A stretch of 64,000 bases of DNA from Antedon mediterranea (taxonomy: Eukaryota > Echinodermata > Crinoidea > Comatulida > Antedonidae). The position numbers and the translations under genes are program-made. Position 1 is the first letter of the stretch; each line of letters begins with the position of its first letter. The notes beneath the pieces are model-generated. The model saw only the letters and a program-made list of their open reading frames with translations. It did no database searches and was not told the DNA's origin. The stretch is from the NCBI RefSeq assembly GCF_964355755.1, contig NC_092678.1, forward strand, positions 21,610,922 to 21,674,921, given 5' to 3'. Shown in pieces: positions 12,301-23,700 of this stretch.

Positions 12301-15300
12301 CGGTAAATTATGTATTGTTTTTATGATATAAATTAGTATAAAACACATGTTATTAATAGGAGAAAATGTTAAATGTCATTAACATTTATTTGTTTTACCA
12401 GAAACAAGTTAAATATAAGAATATTATTAAACTATCCTGCGTGAAAACGCGTAAACAGCAACACGCCCGGTCACGCTATCGTAGCGCCCGGTTGGTAAAG
12501 CAAACTGTTTATACGGCAGTTTTTACTAAATAAATTGCATAAAACGAACAATTAAATATCCAAATAGTATTTAACATGATGTTGGCATGTAGTTGATAAC
12601 ATTTTTTATCATGAAAATACTACCGGTGGTCCAGCCTTTGATTAGTGAAACCGTCACAAAAAGTTGTATACATCCCAGATACATCCACACTTATGGCGGC
12701 GTCCTACCACATGGACAATATTACTGTTACAGGGAAAATCGCGGATTACTCATTTTTGTGATATATATTCTTTGGTAAGTCCCATATGCAGAAAAAAAAA
12801 ACGAAAAAAAAAAAAATTAAATTTGATCATTTTTTCTTCACAGTTGTTCAACGGCACTGATAATGCTCGCAGAAGAAGAGGCAACCACAATTTTAGAAGT
12901 TGAAAAATTACTTAAACAATCGTTAAAAGTCGCAGAAGCGAATTATCGGAAAAGTCTTGGTTTACAACATCACAGCTCAAGTCATGAGAAAATACATCGT
13001 AGGTTTTTAGTTGAAATTATTTTGATGATGTGTCTTACGACTCTGAGGCTGTCAAGTTGAAAAGTCATTCTTCTGTGCATGCTCAGAGTCATGTAGCCAG
13101 CCGAGAAACCAAAAGGTCGCTTATATCTAACAGTGTACTCTATTAAATGAAGTTTTAAATGTTGGAAAAATACACATTTTGAAAATGTGTTGTAATAAGA
13201 GAGATTGAGTTTATTAACTAGTTTGACAAAAAAGTTTGATGTACCCAAATATGGTAGTGACATGCCCATATATGGTAGTGATATGACATCGCTTTTTTTA
13301 CATAAAGTTTGATAGTGTAGACAGGGCTTAGGTATATTTTAATGCCGCCTTCTTGGATGAATATTGAATAATGTATTGCTTGATTATTTCTCAAATGTCC
13401 ATTTTAATTTCTGTCTTGACAGGGCGAGATACGAATGTCCTTGTTTACATAAAGCGTCGTCTGGCAATGTGTGCTCGCAAACTAGGTCGCGTGAAAGAAG
13501 CCGTCAAAATGATGCGAGATGTAAGTTGTTTATCGGTAAAATCAGGTTTTTGTTTTTGTTTTTTCTTGAAATGTGTTTCAATTGACCATTACTTGTGTTC
13601 AGAAGAAAATAGAATTTCCTCATCTCTACCATTTCTAAATTAATTAATTAATTTTCAGTATATCACTGAACTGCTAAGAAAGAATTTCTTCTGTGCCTAT
13701 TAAGAGTAAATAATTTATGCGGGAACACAGGCTTTAAATTTAATGAATTTCTTGTTTTATAAAGAAAATAAAAAATCGGATTAAAAAAAATCCATAAATT
13801 AATATTTAAAAATATGTAAATATAAGCAAATGAATAATTTAATTGTGATGAATTTGTTTTATGTTTTTTTTTTTTCCAAATTAAATATTCATAATTATAG
13901 TAATGAATACTTTTAAGTCTGCTCTAAAAAAATATTTGATGCTGAAAGAAAAAGCATTTTATATAGTGTATTGTATGTTTTTGTATAGTTGTATAGTTTA
14001 TATATATTTTCACGCTGCTGCTCTAGCCCGCTACGTCCCATTAGTACTACTCAATCAGAAGCTAAAGCAAGCAGCAGTTTTAGTTCTAAGGACGACAGTT
14101 TTGCGAAAATCAAAACTCCACTATAATTTATTGATGCCAGCTGCTACAGTAGACGCAAAAAACGTCTGGGAAAAGAGTCTATTAGGACATGTCATGCTAA
14201 AATTGCAAATCCCAAAGCATTTCTGGTATATTCACAGTCAGATATATTCATTGAATTATTATCGAAACAGTCCATTAAAGTTTGTGTTTGTAATAGGATA
14301 CTTCACACTTGAAATATCTAGGGTGATGAAGTGACCCCCAGACTTGACCTTAGCAATAAAATTAACTAAAGTGACAGAAATTGAGTATTCACTTCTGTAA
14401 CAAAAAAAAATAATATTTATTCACATATAAAAAGAGAAAAGAAACCCAAAAACCATTGTCTGATAGACAATTTAAGTATTTGTTGCTTTAAAATATTTTT
14501 CAATAAAGCGAGCAGCGTTTTTTGTAAGAAATATTTCTTGTTTAATATAGTCCTTTGTTTTTTTCATATACATTTGTTTTATATATTTATATGATGGTCT
14601 CTTGATTGTCAGCATATGCTGGTAAGGGCAACCCTCTTTAAACAAGGTTTAATTTAAAATTTAAAAAATTCTTTTCTTTCTTACACAAGTATATAAAATC
14701 CTGCTTGTGAATCTTGTTCCATGACACTAATCATCTTATGTGTTTATAATGAGTATTGATGGCCAATCACAAATCATGTACGTCATTTCGAAAGGGTAAT
14801 TAAAATTGTTTGAATTAGAGTTAAAGAGGCATCAGCTACCGATTGAATGGCGCAATCGCCAAATCAATATACAATTTAACTAAATACATGTTACACGTTG
14901 TTTCCGCTACCCACTCTTTACTACATTCAATTAAAGGTCAAAGGTCTATTGTGATGAATACTTATGCGTAGTAAACTGTAGAAATATGTGTAGATACTTT
15001 TTAAATAATTTGTTTATGTAATGTAATCACTGCCGTAACTCATTAGTGTCTGCAACCCCTGTAACATACTACACAGTATGCCTGGTCCCTTTAATGTTTT
15101 ACATAACATAATTATAACTGCATTGTACTGTTACATCTAACATGGTCCCTCACCATAATGCTCAGTTGTTAAATTCTTTGTGCTCTAAAGGCTGTTATAC
15201 AAATGTATTATACCTTTCATCATTCCTTACATACCTTTTATGGTATACCTTTGCTATACCTTTGCTATAGATTTAAAATGCTAACAAAACAAACAATAAC

Positions 15301-18103
15301 AACTTCGTTTTTTTTGCAGTTAATAAAAGAATATCCTATGGTAAGCGTATTCCAGATACACGAGAATTTAATAGAAACGTTATTGGAGATGCAGGCGTAT
15401 GCTGATGTACAAGCTGTGTTGGCCAAGTATGATGATATAACACTACCTAAGTCGGCTACAATATGTTATACAGCGGCATTGCTAAAGGCTAGAGCAGTCA
15501 GTGATAAGTAAGTTGGGGATCTTAAGCTCGGTTCCCACTAGGAGGCAATGCAAGGATGTAATCGCTAGACAAGTGCTTTGACTAATCACAAGCAATGGAT
15601 TATTCAAACTGTCGCTTGTCTTTTGTCAATGCACTTGCATTGCATCTATGTCTTTGCGTTGCGTCCTAGTGTCCAAGTGTTAGTAAACATATTTATCTTT
15701 TACATATATCGTGTACGCTTTACCCCTTTTACAGGTGGTGTTTTTAGGCTGATAACGTGATTAAGTTTGTTTCCAACAAGGGCGGATCTTTACGCAAAAT
15801 TATGATTATTAACTATTACTTTTTTTGCAGGTTTTCGCCTGAAGCTGCGTCTAAAAGAGGGCTTAGCACGGCGGAGATGAATGCGGTAGAAGCTATTCAT
15901 AGAGCTGTAGAGTTCAATCCACATGTTCCAAAGGTACTATAATGCTCTGTTACCAAATGTTTATTACCAAAAGGCTTTGAATTTGCTCAGTGGATTTCGA
16001 TATTAAATTCTTATGATATTTCTTATTGGTATTTTTATATATTTGTTATTATTATTATTATTATTTTAATTCAGCCTTGTTCTACAATCATGACATTGTA
16101 AAAATGGTCACAGCCTTGCCATATTTGGGTCGTATTACGTTATAATAAGTTTGAACTTAAATTTTAGGAAGTTAATTTTTATTAAAGAGTGCAATTAATT
16201 TTTTTTTGATATTACAGGATTTTGTCAAATTTAATGTTGGCTTTTATAAGTAGGTCGTCTACGCCATGAACTGTCACAGAAGACTAATGTTGTTTATCGC
16301 TTTTAAATGTCATCTCTCAGCCGTCATTAATCGTTAATTCACTTACGCTGAATGTTCGTCTCTGACTTTGTGGCTATTGGCTAATTATATTTTTATATGT
16401 TGAGGTCAATAGAGATTTGTTAACTCATATTGGTTTCACTATTTTCCTGGAATTTTAAAATTAACATTTCTTATCATCATCGTGTATTCAAGACGATTTA
16501 AATAGTGAATAAATTGAAAATCCAAATTCCAATTTATTTCAGTCACAATTTATTTTTATTATTTATCTAAATGTTGTAAAAAAATATTTTAAGCCAATAA
16601 TATCGGACTAGCATGTGATAGGCATGGATTTGAGCTTATCTGTACTATACTAATTGCATCCTTTAAGCAAGATGCTTAAACTCTCATTGCCTCATCCTTC
16701 GGATGGAATGTAAAGCCGTTTGGTCCTGTGTACTTAACAGTGCATGTTAAAGAACTTGGTACACTATTTGAAAAGAGTAGAAGTTTCTAGTTAAACTTGA
16801 GGACCAGAATAATACAGTTAACATTTAATAATTTAATAAGATTTTTTAAACACGCATATCCACCAAAGTGCTCAGGCGGAAAACTAATCCATAAACCTAA
16901 AAAATAAATCTAGACAAAAACCCACATAACTGCATTCCATTTACCAGCAATTTAAAGTGGTGCTAGTATATAACTCTATTTATTATTATTTAGTATTTGT
17001 TAGAAATGCGAAGTCTGATCTTGCCTCCGGAACACATCCTTAAACGTGGAGACAGCGAAGCGATAGCGTATTCTTTCTTCCATCTACAGCACTGGAAACG
17101 AGTTGAGGGCGCTCTGAATCTCCTGCACTGCACATGGGAGGGTACATTTCGTATGATTCCGTACCCACTGGAGAAGGGTCATCTTTTTTACCCTTACCCA
17201 AGTTGTACTGAGAGTGTTGATCGTGAATTGTTACCAGGTAATTTTTAAGTTAAGTTATACTTATGGCCTATGATACAGTTATGACATGTGATACAAATGT
17301 AACACTATATCACAGAATGTGCCTATGATACAATTATCGCATGTGATACAAATGTAACACTGTATCACAGAATGTGCCTATGATACAGTTATCACATGTG
17401 ATACAAATGTAACACTGTATCACAGAATGTGCCTATGATACAGTTATCACATGTGATACAAATGTAACACTGTATCACAGAATGTGCCTATGATACAATT
17501 ATCACATGTGATACCTATGAGAATGTGCCTTTGATACAGTTTTTTTTAAAATAGAAATCTAAATCATTGTTTTTGTGTTTTAGCTGCCTTCCATGAAGTA
17601 TCTGTCTACCCTAAGAAAGAGCTGCCGTTCTTCATCTTGTTTACAGCTGGTCTGTGCACGTTTACAGCGCTTCTAGCTCTACTTACTCACCAGTTTCCAG
17701 ATCCAATGGGATTTCTAGCAAAAGCAGTGAGTTTTAGAGAATTTAGAGGACGTCTTTGTGACACAACAATGTGTCCACTACTAAGCCTTAATCTTTGAAA
17801 AGTGTCCCCATAAAGGTGTGTCCCAACGGAAGGATTCTAATAAATAAAAAAGTACTGATGAAGAAAGCTTCTGGTACTTGAGATCTGACTTTCGTTAACA
17901 GAAAATTAAAAATATTAGAGATAAAGCTATAAGATATGTTTTTAAAATGTGTAGTAGTGATGATTGGTTTTGTTGATAATTTTTTTATTTGTGTTTTTTT
18001 TTTTCAGTTCCTTTCCTCTGTATCTGTTCCATTCAGTTACTTGGTGGATAAACTAGAAACAGTCATTCCTTCCAGCCTACTTCAGCAGCTGACAAAGCTC
18101 TAA
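3338..18103 (+). CDS. ST7: ST7 (suppressor of tumorigenicity 7) protein, lacking first exon
   Basis: Eleven coding exons: 3338-3420, 6784-6916, 8125-8295, 8609-8687, 12844-12998, 13423-13520, 15320-15507, 15831-15933, 16994-17237, 17584-17726, 18008-18103 (TAA at 18101). Phases agree at every junction, giving about 497 residues. The product matches the ST7/ST7L family almost end to end: the membrane-proximal [18 protein letters not shown] segment, [43 protein letters not shown], the helical AEEEATT...[10 protein letters not shown] repeats, [38 protein letters not shown], the [11 protein letters not shown] block, and a C-terminal hydrophobic segment ([20 protein letters not shown]). ST7 is a multi-pass membrane protein studied as a candidate tumour suppressor; its biochemical role is poorly defined. 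The first exon is expected upstream of the window, since exon 3338 begins with the last two bases of a codon. The optional exon of about 23 residues known in some vertebrate isoforms (between exons 8609 and 12844) was not found. Introns carry several MITEs. Confidence 0.97.
3537..3692. mobile_element. MITE, family A (GTTCCCACTAG termini)
   Basis: Long terminal inverted repeats: the left end reads GGTTCCCACTAGCGACGCAA and the right end TTAGTGGGAACCAAGC, with CTTGCGTTACG/CGTAACGCAAG-type subterminal arms and a central CTTGTGATTG / CTTGTCATTGG region. No ORF. It sits just downstream of the 3338-3420 exon of ST7. Related copies lie near 15.5, 21.5, 35.6 and 43.1 kb. Confidence 0.8.
4524..4681. 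mobile_element. MITE, family B (CTCTGTCTACACTATCAAA termini) with internal 21-bp repeats
   Basis: The right end TTTGATAGTGTAGACAGAG is the reverse complement of the left terminus seen in sister copies at 5.14, 25.76 and 41.2 kb. Here the left end has decayed to AAAGCTCTGAATAC. The interior carries about three head-to-tail units of period 21 (TGATATGCCCAAATAAGGTAG), an expansion within the element. It is intronic in ST7. Confidence 0.65.
5139..5301. mobile_element. MITE, family B
   Basis: The left terminus AAAGCTCTGTCTACACTATC is mirrored by a right end reading TAGTATAGACAGAGCTT. The interior holds the family words TGTGATGTGCCCATATATGG and TATCACTACCATATTTGGG. No ORF; it lies inside an ST7 intron. 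Confidence 0.75.
6400..6660 (+). mobile_element. SINE-like element remnant
   Basis: The text shares words with copies near 3005-3180 and 11.5 kb: a 'ctgggataa(a/g)cct' block, 'cctactcatc', and 'ccacgccctca'. It ends in a short GTGAGTGAATGAATAAAATG tail like the simple-repeat tails of SINEs. There is no clear tRNA-like head in this copy. Boundaries are approximate. Confidence 0.4.
7857..8031. mobile_element. Inverted-repeat element, family F
   Basis: The left arm GGTCAAAATGATTCTACTCC and the right arm, ending CAGTATAATAATTTTGACAT, are imperfect reverse complements, enclosing AT-rich DNA. The same arms form the compact element near 950. It lies just upstream of the 8125 ST7 exon. Confidence 0.5.
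11480..11765 (-). mobile_element. tRNA-derived SINE, minus strand
   Basis: Read on the minus strand from about 11765, the element starts with a tRNA-Ser/Leu-like head: an A-box-like TGGCCGAGTGGTTAAGAC, then CGTAGCCATAACATCGGC, then a B-box-like GGGGTTCAATGC. The spacing is right for an internal pol III promoter. A tRNA-unrelated body follows, including ATCTTTCGAGATGAGTAGGG, down to about 11480. A related head recurs in the 183-bp repeats at 31.9-32.3 kb. It is intronic in ST7. Confidence 0.7.
13210..13331. mobile_element. MITE, family B (short copy)
   Basis: It begins around TTTATTAACTAGTTTGACAA and ends AAGTTTGATAGTGTAGACAG followed by GGCTTA. The interior words TGCCCATATATGGTAGTG and ATATGGTAGTGATATGACAT match the family B core. 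It lies between the 12844 and 13423 ST7 exons. Confidence 0.65.
14022..14330 (+). pseudogene. Possible decayed coding fragment in ST7 intron
   Basis: One frame gives a protein-like segment opening [19 protein letters not shown], broken by a TAA at 14124, then continuing with Lys/Arg-rich text and two short Cys-containing patches ([15 protein letters not shown] and SIKVCVCN). The local base composition is richer in G+C than the surrounding AT-rich intron. It could be a relic of a transposon ORF or a retrocopy. I do not recognise the family, and a chance reading is not excluded. Confidence 0.2.
15529..15680. mobile_element. MITE, family A (diverged copy)
   Basis: The left end CGGTTCCCACTAGGAGGCAA and the right end TTGCGTTGCGTCCTAGTGTC are the family A inverted termini, with the CTAATCACAAGCAATGGAT core word. 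It starts only about 20 bp after the donor of the 15320-15507 ST7 exon. Confidence 0.7.
16620..16795 (+). mobile_element. SINE-type conserved tail remnant
   Basis: It contains CATCCTTCGGATGGAATGTA, AAAGCCGTTTGGTCC and TTGAAAAGAGTAGAAG in order. From general knowledge this resembles a conserved body segment seen in many invertebrate SINEs (cttcggatgg...aaagccg...ggtccc...gaaaagagtag). No tRNA-like head is visible, so this is a 5'-truncated or old copy. It lies in the ST7 intron before the 16994 exon. Confidence 0.5.
17267..17522. repeat. 55-bp tandem repeat with internal palindrome
   Basis: Units beginning CCTATGATACA start at 17267, 17322, 17377, 17432 and 17487, an exact 55-bp spacing, followed by a partial unit. 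Each unit carries TATCACATGTGATA (perfectly palindromic in most copies, with an E-box-like CACATGTG centre) and CTGTATCACAG. It is intronic in ST7, starting about 30 bp after the donor at 17238. Confidence 0.9.
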
Positions 18104-18110
18104 CACACCA

Positions 18111-18197
18111 AGAGGGCAGCAGACAACAAATGTTACCCAAATGCATGAGGGCAGCAGATAACATGTTACCCAAATGCAAGAGGGCAGCAGACAACCT
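18111..18197 (+). repeat. Short tandem repeat in ST7 3' UTR
   Basis: About 2.5 copies of GAGGGCAGCAGA(C/T)AAC followed by ATGTTACCCAAATGCA, with a period of about 33 bp. It begins within 10 bases of the ST7 stop codon. No function can be read from it. Confidence 0.7.
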
Positions 18198-18810
18198 AAA
18201 TGTGACTAAGTTTACAGGTGCTAGTGTGTGTTTAAACAAAAAACTTTTGTTTAATTTATTTTCATTGAGGGTACTTAACTGCAGAATGAAACAAATATTT
18301 CACAAGGCATTAATTTTGCTTTTATCCAGATGTTCTGTTTTGTGTGATTTGCTAAGCACCAAATTCTAGAGGGACTAACATACATGGAGTTTTTTTATCA
18401 ATGTTTATGGCATATTTAGAGCGAGATTTGTGCTCTGTTGGTTTGACTAAGACAACTTGAGCGATCGGTAGTATAGTTATTGAAAAAAGCTGGAATTGCT
18501 TTATGCTAAAGAGCTCCAGAATTACGAGAAAGTGATACGTGAGTATGTAACGTGGACTTTATCCAGATTTTCTTATTTTAGTGTTTTTTTCTTGTGGATG
18601 AAGGACTTTTGTTTTGGTAGTTCTTTTATTTACAACAAACAGTAATAAGATGCCATTATCATTCTTCGCAATATAAATGTTGAAAGAAACAGATCAATTA
18701 ATACTGCAGTACATGCAGTAGTTCACGTTCATATTATTTTTACTGGACTTGGCTAAGTGGTATCGCAATGATGGCTATCCATTTAGGTGCTACAATTTTT
18801 GTTACGCTAA

Positions 18811-19495
18811 TATCATGACATTGGATCAAAAGGAATCGTACAGAGTCGCTGTTTTGCTGAGACTTGCCGCTGCATACAACACCGACGTTGTATATAAAGC
18901 TTGTTTTCACTAGAAAGCAACGTGATAACGTACGCGAGTTAATTTATTCAATTGCAAACAACAGTTCATCCAAACTGTAGTTTGTGATTGGTTAAATTAT
19001 TGTGATGCGTGTGCTGCCCTAGTTGGACCAAGCTTTATCTTCGTTTATGCTAAATCAACATGACATTGGATCGTAAGGAATCGTACACAACAAAAGAACG
19101 TACTCGCAACTGAAGTTAATTTGTCCAATCACAAATGACAGTTCATTTAAACTGTAGCTTGTGATTGGTTAAATTATTGTGATGCGTGTGCTTCCCCAGT
19201 TGCGTCCTAGTGGGAACACAGCTTTATCTTTGTTTATGCTAATATTAACATGACATTGGATCGCAAGAAATTGTACATACGTTGTTTAGCCAAGACTTGC
19301 GATGCAAATTACACAAACATCGTCATATATAAAGCTTCCTTCCGCTTGAATGCAACTAAGAACGAACACTCAACTCAAGTTAATTTATCCAATTGCAAAT
19401 GACAGCACATCTAAACTGTAACTTTTGATTTCTTAAATTATTGTGATGCATGTGTGTTCCTAGTTGTGTCCTAGTGGGAACCCAGCTTTATTGCG
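18811..19495. repeat. Three tandem copies of a family-A-like MITE plus flank
   Basis: A unit of about 170-250 bp is repeated three times. Each has ATGACATTGGATC, an AAGCTT(G/C)-type word, AGTTAATTTATTCAATTGCA-like text, CTGTAGTTTGTGATTGGTTA-like text, GTGATGCGTGTG and a right end such as CCTAGTGGGAACACAGCTTT. Termini resemble family A (TTTTCACTAG / CTAGTGGGAAC), so this is a diverged element that was duplicated in place with its flanking DNA. Confidence 0.65.
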
Positions 19496-20737
19496 TGTCT
19501 GAGGGTTGCGAGTAAGAGTAAGGAGAAGCGACAATTCTTTGCATCACTGATCACATTGCAACTAGACACAGTACTCCGCTTTATAGGGTATTTTGAAATG
19601 TTTAAAAACATTGATATTTGATAACAACCAACGGTTTCCAGATACAGTGCTCCAGAAGAGGGTTTTTTTTTAAACGTTAACAAATAAACAGGACAGGAAA
19701 ACAACAAAAATGACAGTTTTCTAAATTTATTTTATTTCAAAAATGTATTTTATTGATGTTGCAGAGAGATAACAATTTTCTGATTTTTGCAAGTAATATT
19801 AAAACCTTTTGAAATTTGTTGCGTTTGCGCTGAAAACTAAAGTGTGTTTGCTCGTTTATTTCATCATTAAAAAAAAAATGTTAATGTAAAACATACCGGT
19901 TAATAGTTTTACCATAAAAAAGTTGAGTGCAATCCGTAAATTGACTTGCGCTCGGGTCCAAGTATGGTGATACAAGCATAAAAGTATCTGTGATCAATCT
20001 TTTTGCAATTGAGCGTGTACAAATGTTCATGATACATTGAAATATATTGTTTAAGTCCACATTTATTGATACATAGTAGGTTGTTTAACAAATATTGATG
20101 GAATGTTAAAAAGTAGAGTTAAAATCATAAATTTTATCACTATACAGTGGCATAACACAGGTGTCCGAGGCCCCTGGTTTAACTCTCCTAAGGGGCCCTC
20201 TAACGCTGGGTAGTTGCTCTGGGGCCTCTCATGCTCTGCGGCCTCTGGGACTATATTTTTACATGGATGCTATGTTCAACAACAACAATAAAAGATAATT
20301 TTACTGTTCAGACATACAGTACTATTCTTTAAAGGGAAAAATATACATTATATATATATATATATACATTTTAACAAGTTAGCCACTCACTTCCACCCCC
20401 CCCCCCCCCCCAACTCCAACAAATTGTGAATTTTTAAATCATTTAACAATAAGAATTAAAACTAATCATCTAGTAACAAGTTTTCCTTTTATAGTAAAAA
20501 GAAAATATCATTTCACGAGTTCCACATATCTCCTTTGTGATCAATAACAAAATAAATATAATTAAATTCAATTTAATCATGAAATGTACAGTAATTGTAA
20601 CAAAAATACATTTGTATAAAAATAGTCAAAAATCATATTCAAAATAAACAAAATTGGTATATAAAAATATATTAGAAAATAGTTTAAAACATTTGATGAT
20701 TAGTATAGACTTATAGAAAAATATTCTGTACGGAAGT

Positions 20738-23700
20738 CTATTCTGGCTCGTTACCTATAGTTATTAAGGTACGAGGGGGAGGTAAACTTGAATTGCCTGA
20801 ATTATTTCCGTTAAGTTCATTAATTGTAACGGGAGCAGTGGCGACCGTTTGCTCGGGTCTTCTGAGTTTATAGCTCCCTTCTGGTAAAGAACAACCGTTC
20901 GTATAATAGTCCTGAGGAACGTCGTTTGCGCTAAACGAAGTTTTAGGGCGCTTTTCTAATGTTTCAATAGTTTCGTTTACAACCGGTCCACGATACCAGT
21001 TTAAGCAATCTGCGACCGTCGTTCTTGAAAACGGTGCAGACTTGACACGAGAACGACGTAGATTCGTCAATCCCTCGGACGGTCGATCATAAATAGATTT
21101 ATGTTTGGGGTTGACATAGTTGAACGATTTTTCAAATGGTACCGAACCATCGACCTTTCCAGTGTTCATATTCGTGTTGACTTTTGGATTCGGTTGTTGA
21201 TGTTGGTAAACGAACCTGTACGTCGTTAACGGAGCAACCTCTTTTTCAATTGGTTCAGAATATGAGTTGTATATAATATTTGTGTTGGAAGATTCGGGAT
21301 TAACAGTGCTTCGAACGAGAATCTGCGGTACATCGCCTCTCTTTGAACGGAAGTCATTACGATATGAAGAAAATGCGGGACCACTCTCTTTTAACTCGGT
21401 TTTATGAGGTACCCACGAAATGAAGTCTGGAAGAAATTTGCTTTTGTACGAACTGTGAACTTTCTTCTTGCCTAAACCCTACAATGAAAAAAGAAATATT
21501 GATCAAATGAAGGTAATAAAGCGTGGTTCCCACTAGCGACGCAACGCAAGGACGTAACGCAACGCAAGTGAATTGACCAATCACAAGCGATGGCTTATTC
21601 GCTTGTGATTGCTAACTGTCTATAACTTCGCATGTCATTGGTTAAAACGCTTGCGTTGCGTTTACGTCCTTGCGTTACGTTCTAGTGGGAACCAAGCATA
21701 AAGAGTAAAGTATTTTATGAAATCTAACGGGAAAGTGTAAATAGGAGAGTGTAAATAGGAAATTGTAAATAGGAGAGTGTAAATAGAAGTATCACTATCA
21801 GATAGACAAATTATTCAATAAGCAATCCATGTATGCAAAATTTTAATTTACTAGGAAAAAAAAATTTAATTTTACAAAATATTATTTTTTTTAAAATGTT
21901 TTCTGATTTATGTGGTTTTCATAACAATTTTATATAAATAATTTACGACCATCAATTTGAAGAGTCCCCGCCCTGTTGGCATCACTTTTGCTGTTGCCAA
22001 GCTGACTCTTGATGTATAACACCTTAACACATTTCAATAAATGAATTCACTTAACATCATGCAATATTTGAAACACATTATTGGATGCAGGTGGTTTATG
22101 TAATCTAAAATCCTTATTTAAGCCCGACTACACCAGAAAGTCTAGTCAGCCAATCTACTAATTATTCAGCATCAATACATAATGGTTATACATCATTGAC
22201 ACACCTCAAACACGCGCAAGTATCCATTTTAATAATAAATAGGTAAATCTAATGAACAATAGGGAGGATACGTCACACACACGTATTCGTTTTTCGTAAG
22301 TCTGTAAAAATGTGTTTCGCATGGCAACGAAATATTGAGGGCGCCATCCAAAATATAACTGCGGTAAATTTGAGCGAAGCGCAGGTACGTGTTGCTTGGT
22401 GCTTGGCTGCCAAGGCCTAGCGTAACATCAAAGCGAGTGAGAACTTTAAAAACTGCTATTTATCAAAATTGACCCGACATTTTAGTAAATTACTTAGTAA
22501 ATTACTTTCAATAAAAGTATAATTATATTATAATCGGGAATCATTCCTGATTCAAATGCAAAATGTGCAAAATAGATCAAAACCTATACTCGTTTTGTAG
22601 TTACGAGTATGACTGGTGATATTTGTCAACACGAATACGCTTTACGAATATGAAATGGGGATCAGCTCAAAAGTTTCACAAATGTGTGACGTATCCGTTT
22701 TCGTTATCGTATTCGTAAGGTTGCGAAACCTCCCTAATAATAATATGTCAACAAATTAATTTATATACTGTATGTGTTATGATCTACTTTGAAATCCAAT
22801 TGAAAATTACAAACAAAGACCAATTTAAGACCTAGTTAATTGCAGAGCTCAACAAAGAGCGTGCTGTTTAATATTTCGGCCCATATTGATCATCTATACT
22901 ATCAAATTGTATGCGACAAAAAAATGTGATGATGTCATATCACTACCATATTATTTGTTGTCATATCACTACATCATATTTTTCTTTGTCAAACTAGTTT
23001 GATTAAATATGTTGAGTTGAGAAGGAAAGAACACATGTTTTGTATCTAAAAGCTTGTCTGGCGAAATCGTGTGGCTCATTAATCAATAAACAAAAAAAGC
23101 AGTCCAAAACTGAGCAGAATACGAAAAAGAGCATATGACTAGATAGAGGGCATTCTATTTGATATTTATTAAAATTTCCTCAATATAGTGCTGCTTTCTT
23201 GAAAATTAATAAGCATGCCATATACCTATTTACAAAAAGAAAATTCAGGATAATATTTGTGGACGTTATCATGCAAACAAACAAACAAACAAACAAACAA
23301 AGCAAAGTAAAAATAACAATACTCACATCTTGAAAGGAATCCACTGTGTTGAGAAACGAAAACCTGTTATCATGCTTTGAGAAATGATGTACCGTCGGTC
23401 TTTCCTGAAAAAATAAAACATAAACACAACATGTATTATAATTATTGCATTGTATAGTGCTGGTTGTTGCATTTTAGTACTGTTTCCAATATTTAGTTCT
23501 AAAAAAGCAGTAAAAAATATTTCGAAGGTAAATTATGTCAAATAAATAGCATTAAGTTAAATTAACATTAGGCCTAGGATGCATACTTAGAATGGTATAC
23601 TAGGGCCTAGTCAAAAAAATAAATAAATTGACAAACCTGTAATAATTTTGAAAACTTTTGAGGAGGACTTGGTTTGGCTTGGCGTCTATATTCATTCACA

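Larger units (their letters stand above)
18104..20737. other. ST7 3' UTR and intergenic spacer
   Basis: This runs from the ST7 stop to the convergent minus-strand gene ending at 20738. It holds a short repeat directly after the stop, a block of three MITE-derived tandem copies (18.8-19.5 kb), an imperfect (TA)n run near 20350 and a long poly-C tract near 20395-20412. No gene is supported; short ORFs here are low complexity or repeat-derived. The exact poly(A) site of ST7 cannot be fixed. Confidence 0.6.
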
